A DNA stretch of 51,254 nt. Origin: Victivallales bacterium. GTDB lineage: Bacteria > Verrucomicrobiota > Lentisphaeria > Oligosphaerales > Oligosphaeraceae. A program made the position numbers and the translations under genes. The notes beneath the pieces were generated by a model. It worked only from the letters and a program-made list of their open reading frames with translations, had not been told where the DNA came from and ran no database searches. This document shows, piece after piece, positions 34,601 to 43,515 of the stretch. Position 1 is the stretch's first letter. Each line of letters begins with the position of its first letter. The stretch lies in assembly GCA_017964325.1 (NCBI GenBank), contig JAGCSE010000038.1, forward strand, positions 1 through 51,254, written 5' to 3'.

Positions 34601-35918
34601 TGATGCTCATCAGCGCGGCTATGCCCGTCCGCAAAGCAGCCCACTGGGGGGAGACCGCCGCCAAGCGGTTGTTGTCATGCGTCTCCGCAAAATTCACGAG
34701 GCATCCATTCCGCTCAGCAAAATGGAAGGCATGGCGGAGATAACCTTTAATATGTTCCGTTTCATAGCATTGGAACAGTTCGGAATACGCCCAGTTCAGA
34801 CGTCCATCCTGCAAGAGCTCCTCAGTCGCCATCGGCGGCCCGCCGAGCCCCTCCAAGAAGAAAATCGTATCGGGATACTGTTCGCGCACCTTCGCCGCGA
34901 TGTATTCCCATACGCGCATCGGCACCATGTAGCCTGCATCGCAACGGAAACCATCGACGCCCAGCTTCGCCCAGCCCAGAAAAACCTCCGCCATCTGAAT
35001 CCACAGTTTCTGTTCGCCGAAATTCAATTTGCAGAGGTCCTCCCATGTCACCCCCCAGGCCCCTGGACTGGCGAACGAACCGTCATCATTGCGGCAAAAC
35101 CATTCTGGATGACGGACTTGCATCGTCGAAGCCCATCCTGTGTGGTCAGCAGGAAGATCGATCAATACTAAACCGCGACATGAATGAATTGAATCGACCA
35201 GTTCGCAGAATTGCTCCAATGGTGTCGTCCGCTTGTCGAACACCGCCATCGCTGAATCGACTGTTGAAAAATCCAACGGCGCGAAAGGGCTTCCAAAACG
35301 CCCCATGCGTGCAAATGTCGCGGGAACTGGATGGATTGGAAGGAGTTGCACGATTCGGAAACCAAGTTCCTTCATGATGAAGGGAAGCCGTGCCTTCAAG
35401 TCGCGGAACTTGCCCGAGGGCGGAATCACCGTGTAGTCGCCATCGTCCAGCAGATGTTCCGCCGCATGGATTGGTTCGCTCCATGCCCCGCCGCTGATGT
35501 TCCGCCCAAACTGCCGCACGAACGCATTGTAAATCGTATTGTTGGAAGATGTCACGGCTGGTTCGACTTTGATGCGGCTGTTCTCACCGCGCGTCCACAA
35601 TGGTTCTCCTCCGTCTTTTGGAAGGAAGAAGCATTTGAACTCAAACATGCCGATTTCACATAGAGGAAGCGTCACGGAAAACACGCCTGGAGCCGTCTCG
35701 GGCAACGGGACGTCATGCCAGTCCCGTCCGAAACGCGCCTTTCCATGTTCCACCTGCTCAATGACTTCGCGACGACGAACATCGCCACGGCATAAGTTCG
35801 TGCGAACAAACGCCTCGCCTTCCTGCCGTTCGCTCAACGTCAGGCTCAGCACCAAACATTCGCCGCTGTATTTGACAAGCCGGTCGCCAGTCGCCGGCTG
35901 CTGTGTCAATGTCAACAT
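31623..35918 (-). CDS. Glycogen debranching enzyme (GH13 + GH133 fusion)
   Basis: A 1431-residue cytoplasmic enzyme that transfers maltosyl/maltotriosyl stubs and cleaves alpha-1,6 branch glucose of glycogen. The N-terminal half is a GH13 barrel: VDGFRCDAGY (nucleophile Asp near residue 323), FFLEGLGG (acid/base Glu near 352) and the transition-state Asp in ETHDNNRLA (near 413). A central beta region follows. The C-terminal third is an amylo-alpha-1,6-glucosidase (GH133) domain with WFLDWGRDTLI (near 1063), IEIQALWIYAL and GTAWGWQMPLYCEGL. This two-activity fusion follows the eukaryotic debranching-enzyme plan rather than the bacterial GlgX plan. AAGGAG stands seven bases before the ATG. It is transcribed alone, convergent with the cluster ending at 31362. 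Confidence 0.9.
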   Translation of the reverse strand: MLTLTQQPATGDRLVKYSGECLVLSLTLSERQEGEAFVRTNLCRGDVRRREVIEQVEHGKARFGRDWHDVPLPETAPGVFSVTLPLCEIGMFEFKCFFLPKDGGEPLWTRGENSRIKVEPAVTSSNNTIYNAFVRQFGRNISGGAWSEPIHAAEHLLDDGDYTVIPPSGKFRDLKARLPFIMKELGFRIVQLLPIHPVPATFARMGRFGSPFAPLDFSTVDSAMAVFDKRTTPLEQFCELVDSIHSCRGLVLIDLPADHTGWASTMQVRHPEWFCRNDDGSFASPGAWGVTWEDLCKLNFGEQKLWIQMAEVFLGWAKLGVDGFRCDAGYMVPMRVWEYIAAKVREQYPDTIFFLEGLGGPPMATEELLQDGRLNWAYSELFQCYETEHIKGYLRHAFHFAERNGCLVNFAETHDNNRLAAVSPQWAALRTGIAALMSINGAFGIANGVEWLATEKIDVHGSASLNWGATPNLVAHLKRLNMILRRSVAFGADVQLRVVESGKGGGVGVVRRCEDEHESLLVVVNPQVERATYFEWDEKEVAADSFMYDLLSGQRMEVSCKNGRHRLELLPGQLLCLGYHPLTEEDATDFNDWQLIRDCVLKSIVHYYKCLDVTGVDIDGLAHVLQQDSHTFLRRLFNPDSIFPQGGFKAPFGQRYLPYVDWNPEQDARRVVMLPPNHVLLIEHAHRFRASLMCNGRCVHRMTSFRGTDGRHHAFFTPNSLLEEHQYAEIHVELHDGEATWRVTGLILLLPDGRDRRVSLVVDEAHLDSAKLGLCANEIGGYVQARVCWGELQSKYDAFLAACPSPNYPDDRVVLVSRFRVKVVFRDYTVELGRECQTAFAASYDNQLRWDFVVPTGMGQTVHLRIIYQMEKGRENRCHLSIMRMAVPRRDHNALGADVPVTLVVRPEIDCRTNHETTKAYQWAETAYRKAVKADKHGFIFNPRNGFGLRMWSDGAFEEDVSWLYSQRFPEDAERGLDSLNDEFSPGKFHCVLRGGGVFNVDLVGEPLTDVMEPSSGMERKRTVMTMPATLPLLEALRRGMDAYLARREGNRTVIAGYPWFLDWGRDTLICLRGYIAAGRLEGSREIIRQFASFERNGTIPNMIRGNNDSDRATSDAPLWLFVAVGDFMKAAKDGGKILSMDCGGRTLQSILESIAFNMMSGAENGVRADASSGLIYSPSHFTWMDTNYPAGTPRQGYPIEIQALWIYALTLLRDATGKDVFGEWLERVRRSVSKLYVRGPGRCLSDCLHAKGPEIPACNAVADDAVRPNQLLMLTLTDVFEGQSVAMDILADCARLLVPGAIRSLDASGVTVPIRIERDGKLLNDPYHPYFGQYTGDEDTRRKPAYHNGTAWGWQMPLYCEGLVKVYGPEAVGAARSLWSSAADVMELGCIGHLPEICDGDAPHTARGCPAQAWSVCEFYRVGTQYLSES

Positions 35919-36017
35919 GGATTCTCCTTGGTTTAAATGAAAGCCATGATAATATAGCCCGTACTGGAATACAGGCTAATTTTCTGGCTTCTTTTCGTGC
36001 GTCTTATAATTTTCCAT

Positions 36018-36046
36018 TTGAACCTTTTCATTTTTACCATTATGTT
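36018..36046 (+). promoter_or_regulatory. Candidate sigma70-type promoter for the Gfo/Idh gene
   Basis: TTGAAC, exactly 17 bases, then TATGTT, about 45 bases before the ATG at 36093 in the divergent gap next to the debranching enzyme gene. Confidence 0.45.
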
Positions 36047-36092
36047 ATAGGAAACCATCAAAACGTCCATTCAACAAAAAAAGGAATCCATC

Positions 36093-37130
36093 ATGCGCAC
36101 ATTCGTTGATCACACGCCCCGCATCGCCGTCGTCGGTTATGGCCGTTGGGGCAGGCAATGCCACACCTATCTCATCAATCTTACGGAAGGCCTTGAACTC
36201 CGCTGTGTTGTATCTTCTGATGCGGAAAAGCGCAAACAGGCGGAACATGACCGTAACTGCATGACATACGAAACGTTTGACCAGGCCATCAACGATCCGC
36301 TTGTTGACGCCGTCGTCCTCGCCACGCCGTCCGTCACGCACGTCGATCTCGCCGTCAAAGCTCTAAATGCCGGAAAGCACGTGTTGACGGACAAGATTAT
36401 GTGTCTCAATGCAGACGAATGCAAACGCATGATGGCCGCCGCTGAAGCTAACCACAAGCTGCTGACCGTTTTCCAAAATCGCCGTTTCGACGGCGACTTC
36501 CTCACCGTCAAATGGCTCATGGTATACGGCGCTCTCGGCGACGTCTCATGGATCGAACAGGCATGGATCGGCTTCGGCAAATGGGGCGGTTGGCGCAGCA
36601 GAAAAGTTCTAGGCGGCGGCAGAATCTACGATCTGGGCGCCCATCTCATCGACCAGGCACTCCAGTTCTTCCCTGCTCCCGTCGAATCCGTCTATTGCAG
36701 AACGCATTACGACTGGCCGGACGCCGACATCGAGTCCGAAGCTACCATTATCATCAATTTCAAGAACAAGAAGACAGCCATCGTCGATCTTTCCTCCATG
36801 TCGTACATCGACAAGCCACGCTATCTTGTCAAAGGCAACAACGCCACGTTCATTAAATACGGCCTCGACCCGCAGGAGAACGCCATGATTGCAGGCGACA
36901 TCGACGCCGCCGTCGATGCCCCGAAGAACTATGGTATCCTCAAAAACCGCAAGGGCGAACAGCTTATTCCGACTCTGCCGGGCCGCTGGCGTTCCTATTA
37001 CGAAAACTTCCGCGACGCGCTCATTGGAGCCGCCGAACCAGTCGTCTCGCTGGATGAAGAACTGAAGCTCATGCAAGTCGTGGATGCCGTCCACAAATCG
37101 GAAAAGACCGGCCAGGCCGTCTTTCTTTGA
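36093..37130 (+). CDS. Gfo/Idh/MocA-family oxidoreductase (cytoplasmic)
   Basis: A 345-residue NAD(P)-dependent oxidoreductase without signal peptide. The Rossmann nucleotide loop is VVGYGRWGRQCH. The motif that is normally EKP is LTDKIMCLN: the lysine is kept, while the flanking Glu and Pro are changed to Asp and Ile. The C-terminal domain has GGRIYDLGAHLIDQ, the region carrying the substrate-binding histidine. AAAAAAGGAATCC precedes the start and a good promoter match lies at 36018-36046. The divergent neighbour is the debranching enzyme gene. The substrate, probably a sugar, inositol or sugar acid, cannot be named. Confidence 0.88.
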   Translation: MRTFVDHTPRIAVVGYGRWGRQCHTYLINLTEGLELRCVVSSDAEKRKQAEHDRNCMTYETFDQAINDPLVDAVVLATPSVTHVDLAVKALNAGKHVLTDKIMCLNADECKRMMAAAEANHKLLTVFQNRRFDGDFLTVKWLMVYGALGDVSWIEQAWIGFGKWGGWRSRKVLGGGRIYDLGAHLIDQALQFFPAPVESVYCRTHYDWPDADIESEATIIINFKNKKTAIVDLSSMSYIDKPRYLVKGNNATFIKYGLDPQENAMIAGDIDAAVDAPKNYGILKNRKGEQLIPTLPGRWRSYYENFRDALIGAAEPVVSLDEELKLMQVVDAVHKSEKTGQAVFL

Positions 37131-37192
37131 GACAGCCAATTGCAAAAACTCACGTCTCATGTCAAAAATAATGACACAAGACCGAGAAATAC

Positions 37193-40100
37193 ATGTCACA
37201 AGAAAAGAACATGATAAATGCCACACAAGCGGGGCCATGTCTGCGCCATCTGCTTGACAGCATCCGTTCGCTGAAGCAACAACGCAAAATCCAGTTGACG
37301 TTGATTGCGGCGGCATGGAGCCTGCTTCCGACGGCCGCCCTCCTCTTCGCGGCCGCCGGGCTGGATGTGCTGTGCCATTTTAGCCATCCAGCCCGCTATA
37401 TCGCTTGTGGTATTGTCATTCTCGCAATCATCGCCGCCGTCGTCGCCATCATCCGCACCATCCTCTCCAAATTGTCGGACCAAGCCATGGCGACATTGCT
37501 CGAAAAGGCTCGTCCCGAAGCCGATAATGCTTTCATAAACGCCGTCCAACTCGCATCTTCTGATGATATCCATCCAGAAATCATCGAAACGCTTCTCGCA
37601 GATGCGAAAATCAATCCAGAGACCGTCAAGGCATCGGAACTCTATTCAAAAAAGCCGCTTAAGGCTCTTGCCATCGCCCTCCCCTTGCTTGCCGTCTGCA
37701 TCATCCTTACCATGACGGCATCACCAGAACGCATGACTGTCGCCCTGAAACGCATCATCAATCCAGCCAGTAACTTACAACCATTTGCAAGGACGCGGAT
37801 TGTCAGCATCTCGCCTAAAAACGCCTCCGTGCAACGTGGACAGACCATCACCCTCACGGCGCAACTGGAAGGCGACCTGCCCAAAAACATCGTCGCACAA
37901 TGGCAGCCCGCTCCCGATGCAACGACAGAAAAAATTACGTTGCAACGACTTCCAGATGAAGACAAGCTCTCATTCTCCGCTGAAACGCCAGCCGTCTTCG
38001 ACAATGCTGAATTCCGCATCATCGCGGGTGACAGCACGTCCGAATGGCGGCAGGTCATCATCGACAATCCGCCAGCCGTCCTCCATTGGGAGGCGGATGT
38101 CACGCCGCCAGCCTATACAGGAGCACGTCCTGCGAAAATCAACTCCACACAGGAAAGGCAGGATGTCATCGGCGGTTCGCATCTGCGGTTGTCCGCCCAG
38201 ATTTCACGACCGCTCGTCAAGGCGGAACTGCTTCAAAACGGCAATGTCCTCACAACCGCTGAAGCAGCGGACGCACCATCGGAATCATTTCAGCTTGAAG
38301 CAGATACATTGTACGATGGAGCGCTTTTGATGAAGCTTTCGGCAAAGGAAGGCGAAGCCGTCGAATCCGCGCTTCCCATCAATATCCTTCCTGACAGGCC
38401 ACCGACCATCCTTCTCGTCGATACGCCCTCCATGATTTCCATCCAGCGGGATGAGCCGTTCGCCATTGCCTTCCGCGCACAAGATGACTACGGCATCTCA
38501 CGCGTTGGTTTGGAACGACTTCTGGAAAACGGCGGGACGGAAGAAATACGCGTCGTTTCGCCAGAGGAACGTACAAAAACATTCATGGCTCGATTCACCG
38601 TTGAGACATCGTCATTCAACCAAGATGAAGAGCTCCGTTTCCGCCTATGGGCGGAAGATGAGACGGCAGACGCAGTCAAACGGCGCATCCGTTCACAAGT
38701 CGTTCAGGCCAAAATACAAAAGAATGCGGAATCTCCTGCGGACAAGATGGAGAAAATCCGCGAGACGGCCGCCAGCGTCGCAGATATATTAAAGCGTCAG
38801 AAAGACGCATATAAAGACACCAATCTGCTTCTCGAACAGACACTTGCGGGAAAAAAGCTCAATGAGGAACGACTGGCGGACATCCACGCCCGCCAACGCG
38901 CCATCCGCGAAGATTCAGCGGCCTTATTGGACAACCGCGCCGCGCTCGGTGGATTCGCGGATGTCATCGTAGGGCTTGTCAATCAGGAAATGCTCCAAGC
39001 CGTCGCCGCTTTCGACGATGTGCGTAAAGCGACGCATAAACAAGTACCAGAAGCACTTAAGAAATGCACGACGTTGCAGACAGCAATCATCGCCGCCCTC
39101 TCCAATCTGAATCTGGATGCCCTTGTGCGTGAACAGTCCCACCAGGCCAAGACGGATATTTTCGCCGCCGCACAGGCGTTGGTCAAAAAACAACGCACCG
39201 CCTTGAAGGACGCCATGGACGCCAAAGACGGCAAGGAAATTGTCCTTTCGGCTCTCTCCAAAAATCAAGACTCAATCGCCCAAGGCATCCTCGGCCTGCA
39301 AAATCTCTGCCGTCAGTTCGCAGTAGATCATGCCGAAGACGATTTCGCCGCGCAGCTCAAGACCGCCAATCAGGCCATTGAAGACGGCAAGGCCTACGAC
39401 CATGCACTCGGCGCGGCGGAAGCCATTGAGGATAATGATCTTGAAGCCGCCATCACAGACCAGAAAGCAACTCTTCGCGTCCTATCTTCCGTCCTCGAAA
39501 TCCTCAATAAATGGCGCCTTGACAAATTCAAGAAGACTATCGACGATGCGAAGAAAGTTCTTGCCGATACGAAAGAGGCACTCACCGAGCTGGAAAAGAA
39601 GCAGGCCGCCATCACCTCCACTGTCCGCGAACTCAAGGCCAATGTCAATTTGGATGATGATGCCAAGGAGGCACTCGCCGAAGCTTCAAAGGAACATGAA
39701 GAAATGCTCGATCTCATTGAAAAAGCCGCCAACGACCTCTACCAGTTCCCCGAACTTCCTATCTGCCATGAACTTAACTCCAAGATGCGCGAAATCTACG
39801 AAGATGTCACGCAGGCACGTGACTCTGAAAAGGCGGAAGCCATCGAAATCGCCGTCCAGAAGGAGGATGCCATTCTCGACGCCATCCGCAACACGAAAGA
39901 GCGCATCGATGATGTTGAAATGTGGATGCCGGATGTGCCAGACCATTTTGTCTGGAATATGGAATCCTTTGATACGGATGAATTTCCAGACATACCACTC
40001 GTCGAGTTGCCAGAAGAATTGGAGGACATTGTCGGTGACCTTCTTGACCAGGATTCGCAAATTGACGAGCAGTCGCAGGACGGCACCGGCAACAACATCA

Positions 40101-40792
40101 TCGCCGATGCGGAGATGGGATGGTTCATCATGGACGGCAATATGCCGAGTTTCGCCGCCAAGGGAAAGACGGGAAACACACGCCCGAACGACAATGAAAT
40201 GACAGGGCGTTCAGGCTCCGGGCGCGAAGGCCAGGCAAACGGCGAACTCGTTGAAAATCATGTAAAAGGATATGAAGGCCGCCAAACGCACGCACGGCGC
40301 ACGCAGGATCAGTTCCAAAAGGGAATGGTTACGGAGGACAAAGACTCCACAATGAAGGCCCGCGCCACAGGCGGCGGCAAACTGGGCGGCGAAGCGGAAG
40401 CCGCAGGTATGTTCGGCAACGCCCCTCGCCGCGACCTGCATACGGCCGCCCACGGCACGGCTCCGCGCGAAATCCGCAAGGAGGCAGAAGCCATGTATGC
40501 GTCAGCCCGAATGCTTTACATCAATCCAGGCAATCTCGGCGAAGCCGCACGGGAACTACGTTCGATTGAAAGCAAACCACCAGACATGAAAGACCTCAAC
40601 TCCGTCCGCAGACGTGTCTTGCGCAATCTGACGGATACGCAGGTCTCCGCCGACACAGGAGCCGTTCTCCCCCTCCCCGTCATTTCAGGCTACAAACAGG
40701 GCGGCGACGCGGCGGCTGACATTAATCTAGACAACGTGTCCGACGAATACAAGTCCCTCATCAACAGCTATTACCGTTCTTTGGACAAATAA
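37193..40792 (+). CDS. DUF4175-like large membrane protein with coiled coils
   Basis: A 1199-residue protein. The N-terminus has three predicted membrane helices (about 33-55, 68-88 and 157-175). An Ig-like periplasmic part follows, with VSISPKNASVQRGQTITL and DNPPAVLHWEADVTPPAYTG. A long charged helical or coiled-coil section spans about 500-900 (KKVLADTKEALTELEKK). The tail is glycine/asparagine-rich and low in complexity (GNTRPNDNEMTGRSGSGREG). This is the layout of DUF4175-family proteins, which in other bacteria usually sit next to MoxR ATPase, DUF58 and von Willebrand genes. Those partners are absent here. The start at MSQEKNM is preceded only by a weak purine stretch. It ends just before a large CTCYGCG repeat array. 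Confidence 0.65.
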   Translation: MSQEKNMINATQAGPCLRHLLDSIRSLKQQRKIQLTLIAAAWSLLPTAALLFAAAGLDVLCHFSHPARYIACGIVILAIIAAVVAIIRTILSKLSDQAMATLLEKARPEADNAFINAVQLASSDDIHPEIIETLLADAKINPETVKASELYSKKPLKALAIALPLLAVCIILTMTASPERMTVALKRIINPASNLQPFARTRIVSISPKNASVQRGQTITLTAQLEGDLPKNIVAQWQPAPDATTEKITLQRLPDEDKLSFSAETPAVFDNAEFRIIAGDSTSEWRQVIIDNPPAVLHWEADVTPPAYTGARPAKINSTQERQDVIGGSHLRLSAQISRPLVKAELLQNGNVLTTAEAADAPSESFQLEADTLYDGALLMKLSAKEGEAVESALPINILPDRPPTILLVDTPSMISIQRDEPFAIAFRAQDDYGISRVGLERLLENGGTEEIRVVSPEERTKTFMARFTVETSSFNQDEELRFRLWAEDETADAVKRRIRSQVVQAKIQKNAESPADKMEKIRETAASVADILKRQKDAYKDTNLLLEQTLAGKKLNEERLADIHARQRAIREDSAALLDNRAALGGFADVIVGLVNQEMLQAVAAFDDVRKATHKQVPEALKKCTTLQTAIIAALSNLNLDALVREQSHQAKTDIFAAAQALVKKQRTALKDAMDAKDGKEIVLSALSKNQDSIAQGILGLQNLCRQFAVDHAEDDFAAQLKTANQAIEDGKAYDHALGAAEAIEDNDLEAAITDQKATLRVLSSVLEILNKWRLDKFKKTIDDAKKVLADTKEALTELEKKQAAITSTVRELKANVNLDDDAKEALAEASKEHEEMLDLIEKAANDLYQFPELPICHELNSKMREIYEDVTQARDSEKAEAIEIAVQKEDAILDAIRNTKERIDDVEMWMPDVPDHFVWNMESFDTDEFPDIPLVELPEELEDIVGDLLDQDSQIDEQSQDGTGNNIIADAEMGWFIMDGNMPSFAAKGKTGNTRPNDNEMTGRSGSGREGQANGELVENHVKGYEGRQTHARRTQDQFQKGMVTEDKDSTMKARATGGGKLGGEAEAAGMFGNAPRRDLHTAAHGTAPREIRKEAEAMYASARMLYINPGNLGEAARELRSIESKPPDMKDLNSVRRRVLRNLTDTQVSADTGAVLPLPVISGYKQGGDAAADINLDNVSDEYKSLINSYYRSLDK

Positions 40793-40796
40793 TGCA

Positions 40797-40950
40797 CCGT
40801 CCCTGCACCTCCGCGACTCCGCGACTCTGCGTTAAAAACCTCTGCGACTCCGCGACTCTGCGTTAAAAACCTCTGCGCCTCCGCGACTCCGCGACTCTGC
40901 GTTAAAAACCTCTGCGACTCCGCGTCTCCGCGACTCCGCGTTAAAAAATC
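40797..40950. repeat. Two-level CTCCGCGA / CTCTGCG array punctuated by GTTAAAAA
   Basis: About 150 bases made of 8-base words CTCCGCGA and CTCTGCGA, closed four times by GTTAAAAA (at 40831, 40862, 40901 and 40940). The distances between the closing words are 31, 39 and 39 bases, so 8-bp slippage appears nested inside longer duplications. It lies between the convergent DUF4175-like and MATE genes. Shorter relatives are at 1303-1344 and 17056-17099. Confidence 0.9.
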
Positions 40951-40956
40951 TGAGAC

Positions 40957-42306
40957 TCATGTAGTGCGCAAATTGGCTAATTCCACCCATTTACCGCGAT
41001 GGTAACGAACGGTGAAGCAAATGATTCGGCAAATCCAGTCGATGATCATCGCCGTCCATACACCGTATGCCCCCCAGCCAAGACCGATGCCCAGCACATG
41101 GCTGAAGCAGATGCGCCAGATGACCATAGAGCCGATGGATGCAACCATCGTGAATTTCACGTCATTTGCCGCACGAAGCACATTCGGGAACACAAAAGCC
41201 AACGGCCACAGGATGAGTCCGAAGCCGTTGTGAATCATCACCAGCCAGAATGCCATCTGCCGTGTTTCAAGCGACGTATGATAGTAATTCAACCAGAACG
41301 GCGTCACAATGAAAAGCAGCACATTCCACACAAAATGCGCCTTGTACGCCATTGTCATGATCTTCCGCACATAGAATCGCACTTGCTCTTCGCTGCCCGT
41401 TCCGACACTTTGCCCGATGACCGTGATGCACGCTAAGCAGAACGCGCTGCCGACCATGCAGCCGAAATAATCCAGATTGTTCGCAACCGCGTTCGCCGTC
41501 ATCTGCGACGTACCGAATTTCGCAATCACGCCGACCACGACCAGCCGTCCAAACTGAAACACGCCGTTTTCAATGCCACTCGGTATTCCAATGTACAGAA
41601 TTTTATGTACGAGCCTGCCGTTCAACCGCATCCATCCATGCCGCGTGATGTAGATTGGATTCCGTCCATTTGCCAGAAAATGCAGCAGGAACATCATGGA
41701 CGCGAACCGTGCGCATAATGTCGCTGTCGCCGCACCAACGACTCCATAGCGGAAGACATATATTAATAGGTAATTCCCGATGACGTTCACGACATTGCTC
41801 ATCGCCGAGCTTACCAGTGTCAAATTCGTCTTGCTCATGGAACGCATCAACGCCGCACAGCAGCAGTTGACGGCGATCATCGGGAACGCCAGTGCCGTAA
41901 CGCGGCAATACGCCATGCTCGCCGCCATCACATCGTCGTCGATCGAGCCGAACAGGAAACCGATGACCTGCCGTTTGAAAAGCTCCGTCAGAATCATGAT
42001 AACCGTTGCTATTAGAAACGTAGTGATAATCAGTTGCGTAGCCGAATCCCGTGCCGACTTCTGGTCTTTCGCGCCCAGAAACTGCGATGCCACCACCGCG
42101 CCACCCGTCGATACCGCCGCAAAAATGTTGATGAGAAAGTTGTTCATCATATCGACGAGCGACACGCCCGACACGCTGGCTTCCCCAAGCGACGATATCA
42201 TCATCGTGTCAACGGAACCTACCAGGCAGAACAGCATCTGTTCCAGCGCCAACGGCACCACAAGACGCCATAAATCTTTATCTGTAAATAATCTTGGCTC
42301 CAACAT
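40957..42306 (-). CDS. MATE-family multidrug / sodium antiporter
   Basis: A 449-residue inner-membrane transporter with about 12 hydrophobic helices, the usual MATE size. Recognisable features are LVVPLALEQMLFCLVGSVDTMMISSLGEASVSGVS-type helix 1-2 sequence (residues 14-47), GGAVVASQFLGAKD, and the repeat of the same topology in the second half (IPSGIENGVFQFGRLVVVG, GQSVGTGSEEQVRF). It exports cationic drugs or metabolites with Na+ or H+. It is a single gene, convergent with the DUF4175-like gene and divergent from the DUF4886 gene. The substrate cannot be inferred. Confidence 0.92.
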   Translation of the reverse strand: MLEPRLFTDKDLWRLVVPLALEQMLFCLVGSVDTMMISSLGEASVSGVSLVDMMNNFLINIFAAVSTGGAVVASQFLGAKDQKSARDSATQLIITTFLIATVIMILTELFKRQVIGFLFGSIDDDVMAASMAYCRVTALAFPMIAVNCCCAALMRSMSKTNLTLVSSAMSNVVNVIGNYLLIYVFRYGVVGAATATLCARFASMMFLLHFLANGRNPIYITRHGWMRLNGRLVHKILYIGIPSGIENGVFQFGRLVVVGVIAKFGTSQMTANAVANNLDYFGCMVGSAFCLACITVIGQSVGTGSEEQVRFYVRKIMTMAYKAHFVWNVLLFIVTPFWLNYYHTSLETRQMAFWLVMIHNGFGLILWPLAFVFPNVLRAANDVKFTMVASIGSMVIWRICFSHVLGIGLGWGAYGVWTAMIIDWICRIICFTVRYHRGKWVELANLRTT

Positions 42307-42393
42307 TGTGCTATATTATTTAAAATGCCGTCCATGCGGGGCGGCGGACAACGCTTTTTTTTCATCATATAATATAAGACAAGGTAAGCAAAA

Positions 42394-43311
42394 ATGAAAA
42401 ATCTCCTGACTCTCATTGTGATTTTCTGCATCGCCGCCTTCGCGGACGAACCGATCACCGCCCTCAAAGTCCTCTCCATCGGCAACTCCTTCTCTAACAA
42501 CGCACACCGCTATTTGGCGGAAATCATCAAACAGCACGGCAAGGCGACCGCCGTGCTCGGCAACGCCGCTATCGGCGGCTGCTCCTTCAAACGCCATTGG
42601 GACGAACATCTCAAATCGGAAGCCGATCCCAAACACAAGCCGTACCGCTACAAAGGAAAGCCCATGAGCCTCCGCGACTATCTCACCGCCGAAACATGGG
42701 ACATCGTCACCATCCAGTCCGTCTCACACCAATCCTACAAGCCCGAACTCTGGCAACCCTACGCCGACAACATCGTCGCGCTCATCAAGGAGCTCGCCCC
42801 CCAGGCGAAAATCTACATCCACCGCACATGGGCATACCGTCCGGACAATTTCCGCTTCTTCGGCCCCCAAAAGAACAATTTTTCCGCACAGCTCATGTAC
42901 GAACAGAGCGGAGCCGCCTACAAGGCCCTCTCCGAAAAATACAACGCCCCCATGATCCCCTCCGGCGAAGCCCTCTGGACCGCATTCCAGGAACAGCCCG
43001 TCAAAAACGTCTCCCCCGACCCGAATTTCGACTACAAGAATCCTGTCCATCCCAATCTTCCAAAAGATGACGGTGCCCTCATCAAAGGCTACTACTGGAA
43101 AAAAGACCCCAAGACGCAGGAATGGAAATTCACGTTCGACGGCATCCACGCAAACACACGCGGCGAATATCTCATCGGCTGCACATGGTATGCCTTCCTC
43201 TTTAAGCAGAACATCGACGACCTCGCCTGGCAGCCGCAAGGCATCACGCCAGAAGACGCCAAATTCCTCCGTTCCATCGCACAACGTGTCGCCAACCAGA
43301 CGACGAAATGA
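42394..43311 (+). CDS. Secreted DUF4886 SGNH-like hydrolase
   Basis: A 305-residue exported protein with a short signal peptide (MKNLLTLIVIFCIAAFA). The mature domain starts VLSIGNSFSNNAHRYL, the DUF4886 version of SGNH block I with the serine in GNSFS. It ends with D-G-I-H-ANTRGEYL, matching block V (Asp and His of the triad). NAAIGGCSFKRHW resembles block II. Relatives are predicted carbohydrate esterases or acetylhydrolases in glycan-degrading bacteria. It stands alone between a divergent MATE gene and the pseudopilin pair. The fit to DUF4886 is good; substrate unknown. Confidence 0.82.
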   Translation: MKNLLTLIVIFCIAAFADEPITALKVLSIGNSFSNNAHRYLAEIIKQHGKATAVLGNAAIGGCSFKRHWDEHLKSEADPKHKPYRYKGKPMSLRDYLTAETWDIVTIQSVSHQSYKPELWQPYADNIVALIKELAPQAKIYIHRTWAYRPDNFRFFGPQKNNFSAQLMYEQSGAAYKALSEKYNAPMIPSGEALWTAFQEQPVKNVSPDPNFDYKNPVHPNLPKDDGALIKGYYWKKDPKTQEWKFTFDGIHANTRGEYLIGCTWYAFLFKQNIDDLAWQPQGITPEDAKFLRSIAQRVANQTTK

Positions 43312-43515
43312 CAATTATCACCTATCCTAAACGACATATCGAAAAATTTAAATGTTATATATTTAAAACAATCAATATGATATAAAAAAATATACAAAAA
43401 ATTAATTTTTTTATTTGACTTTTTCAAAAAACAGTAGAAATTAAGGAAAGATTAATGTTTTGATATTCTAAATAGTTTCTTATTATTTAACAATCAATTA
43501 CAAGGAAGCAGGAAA

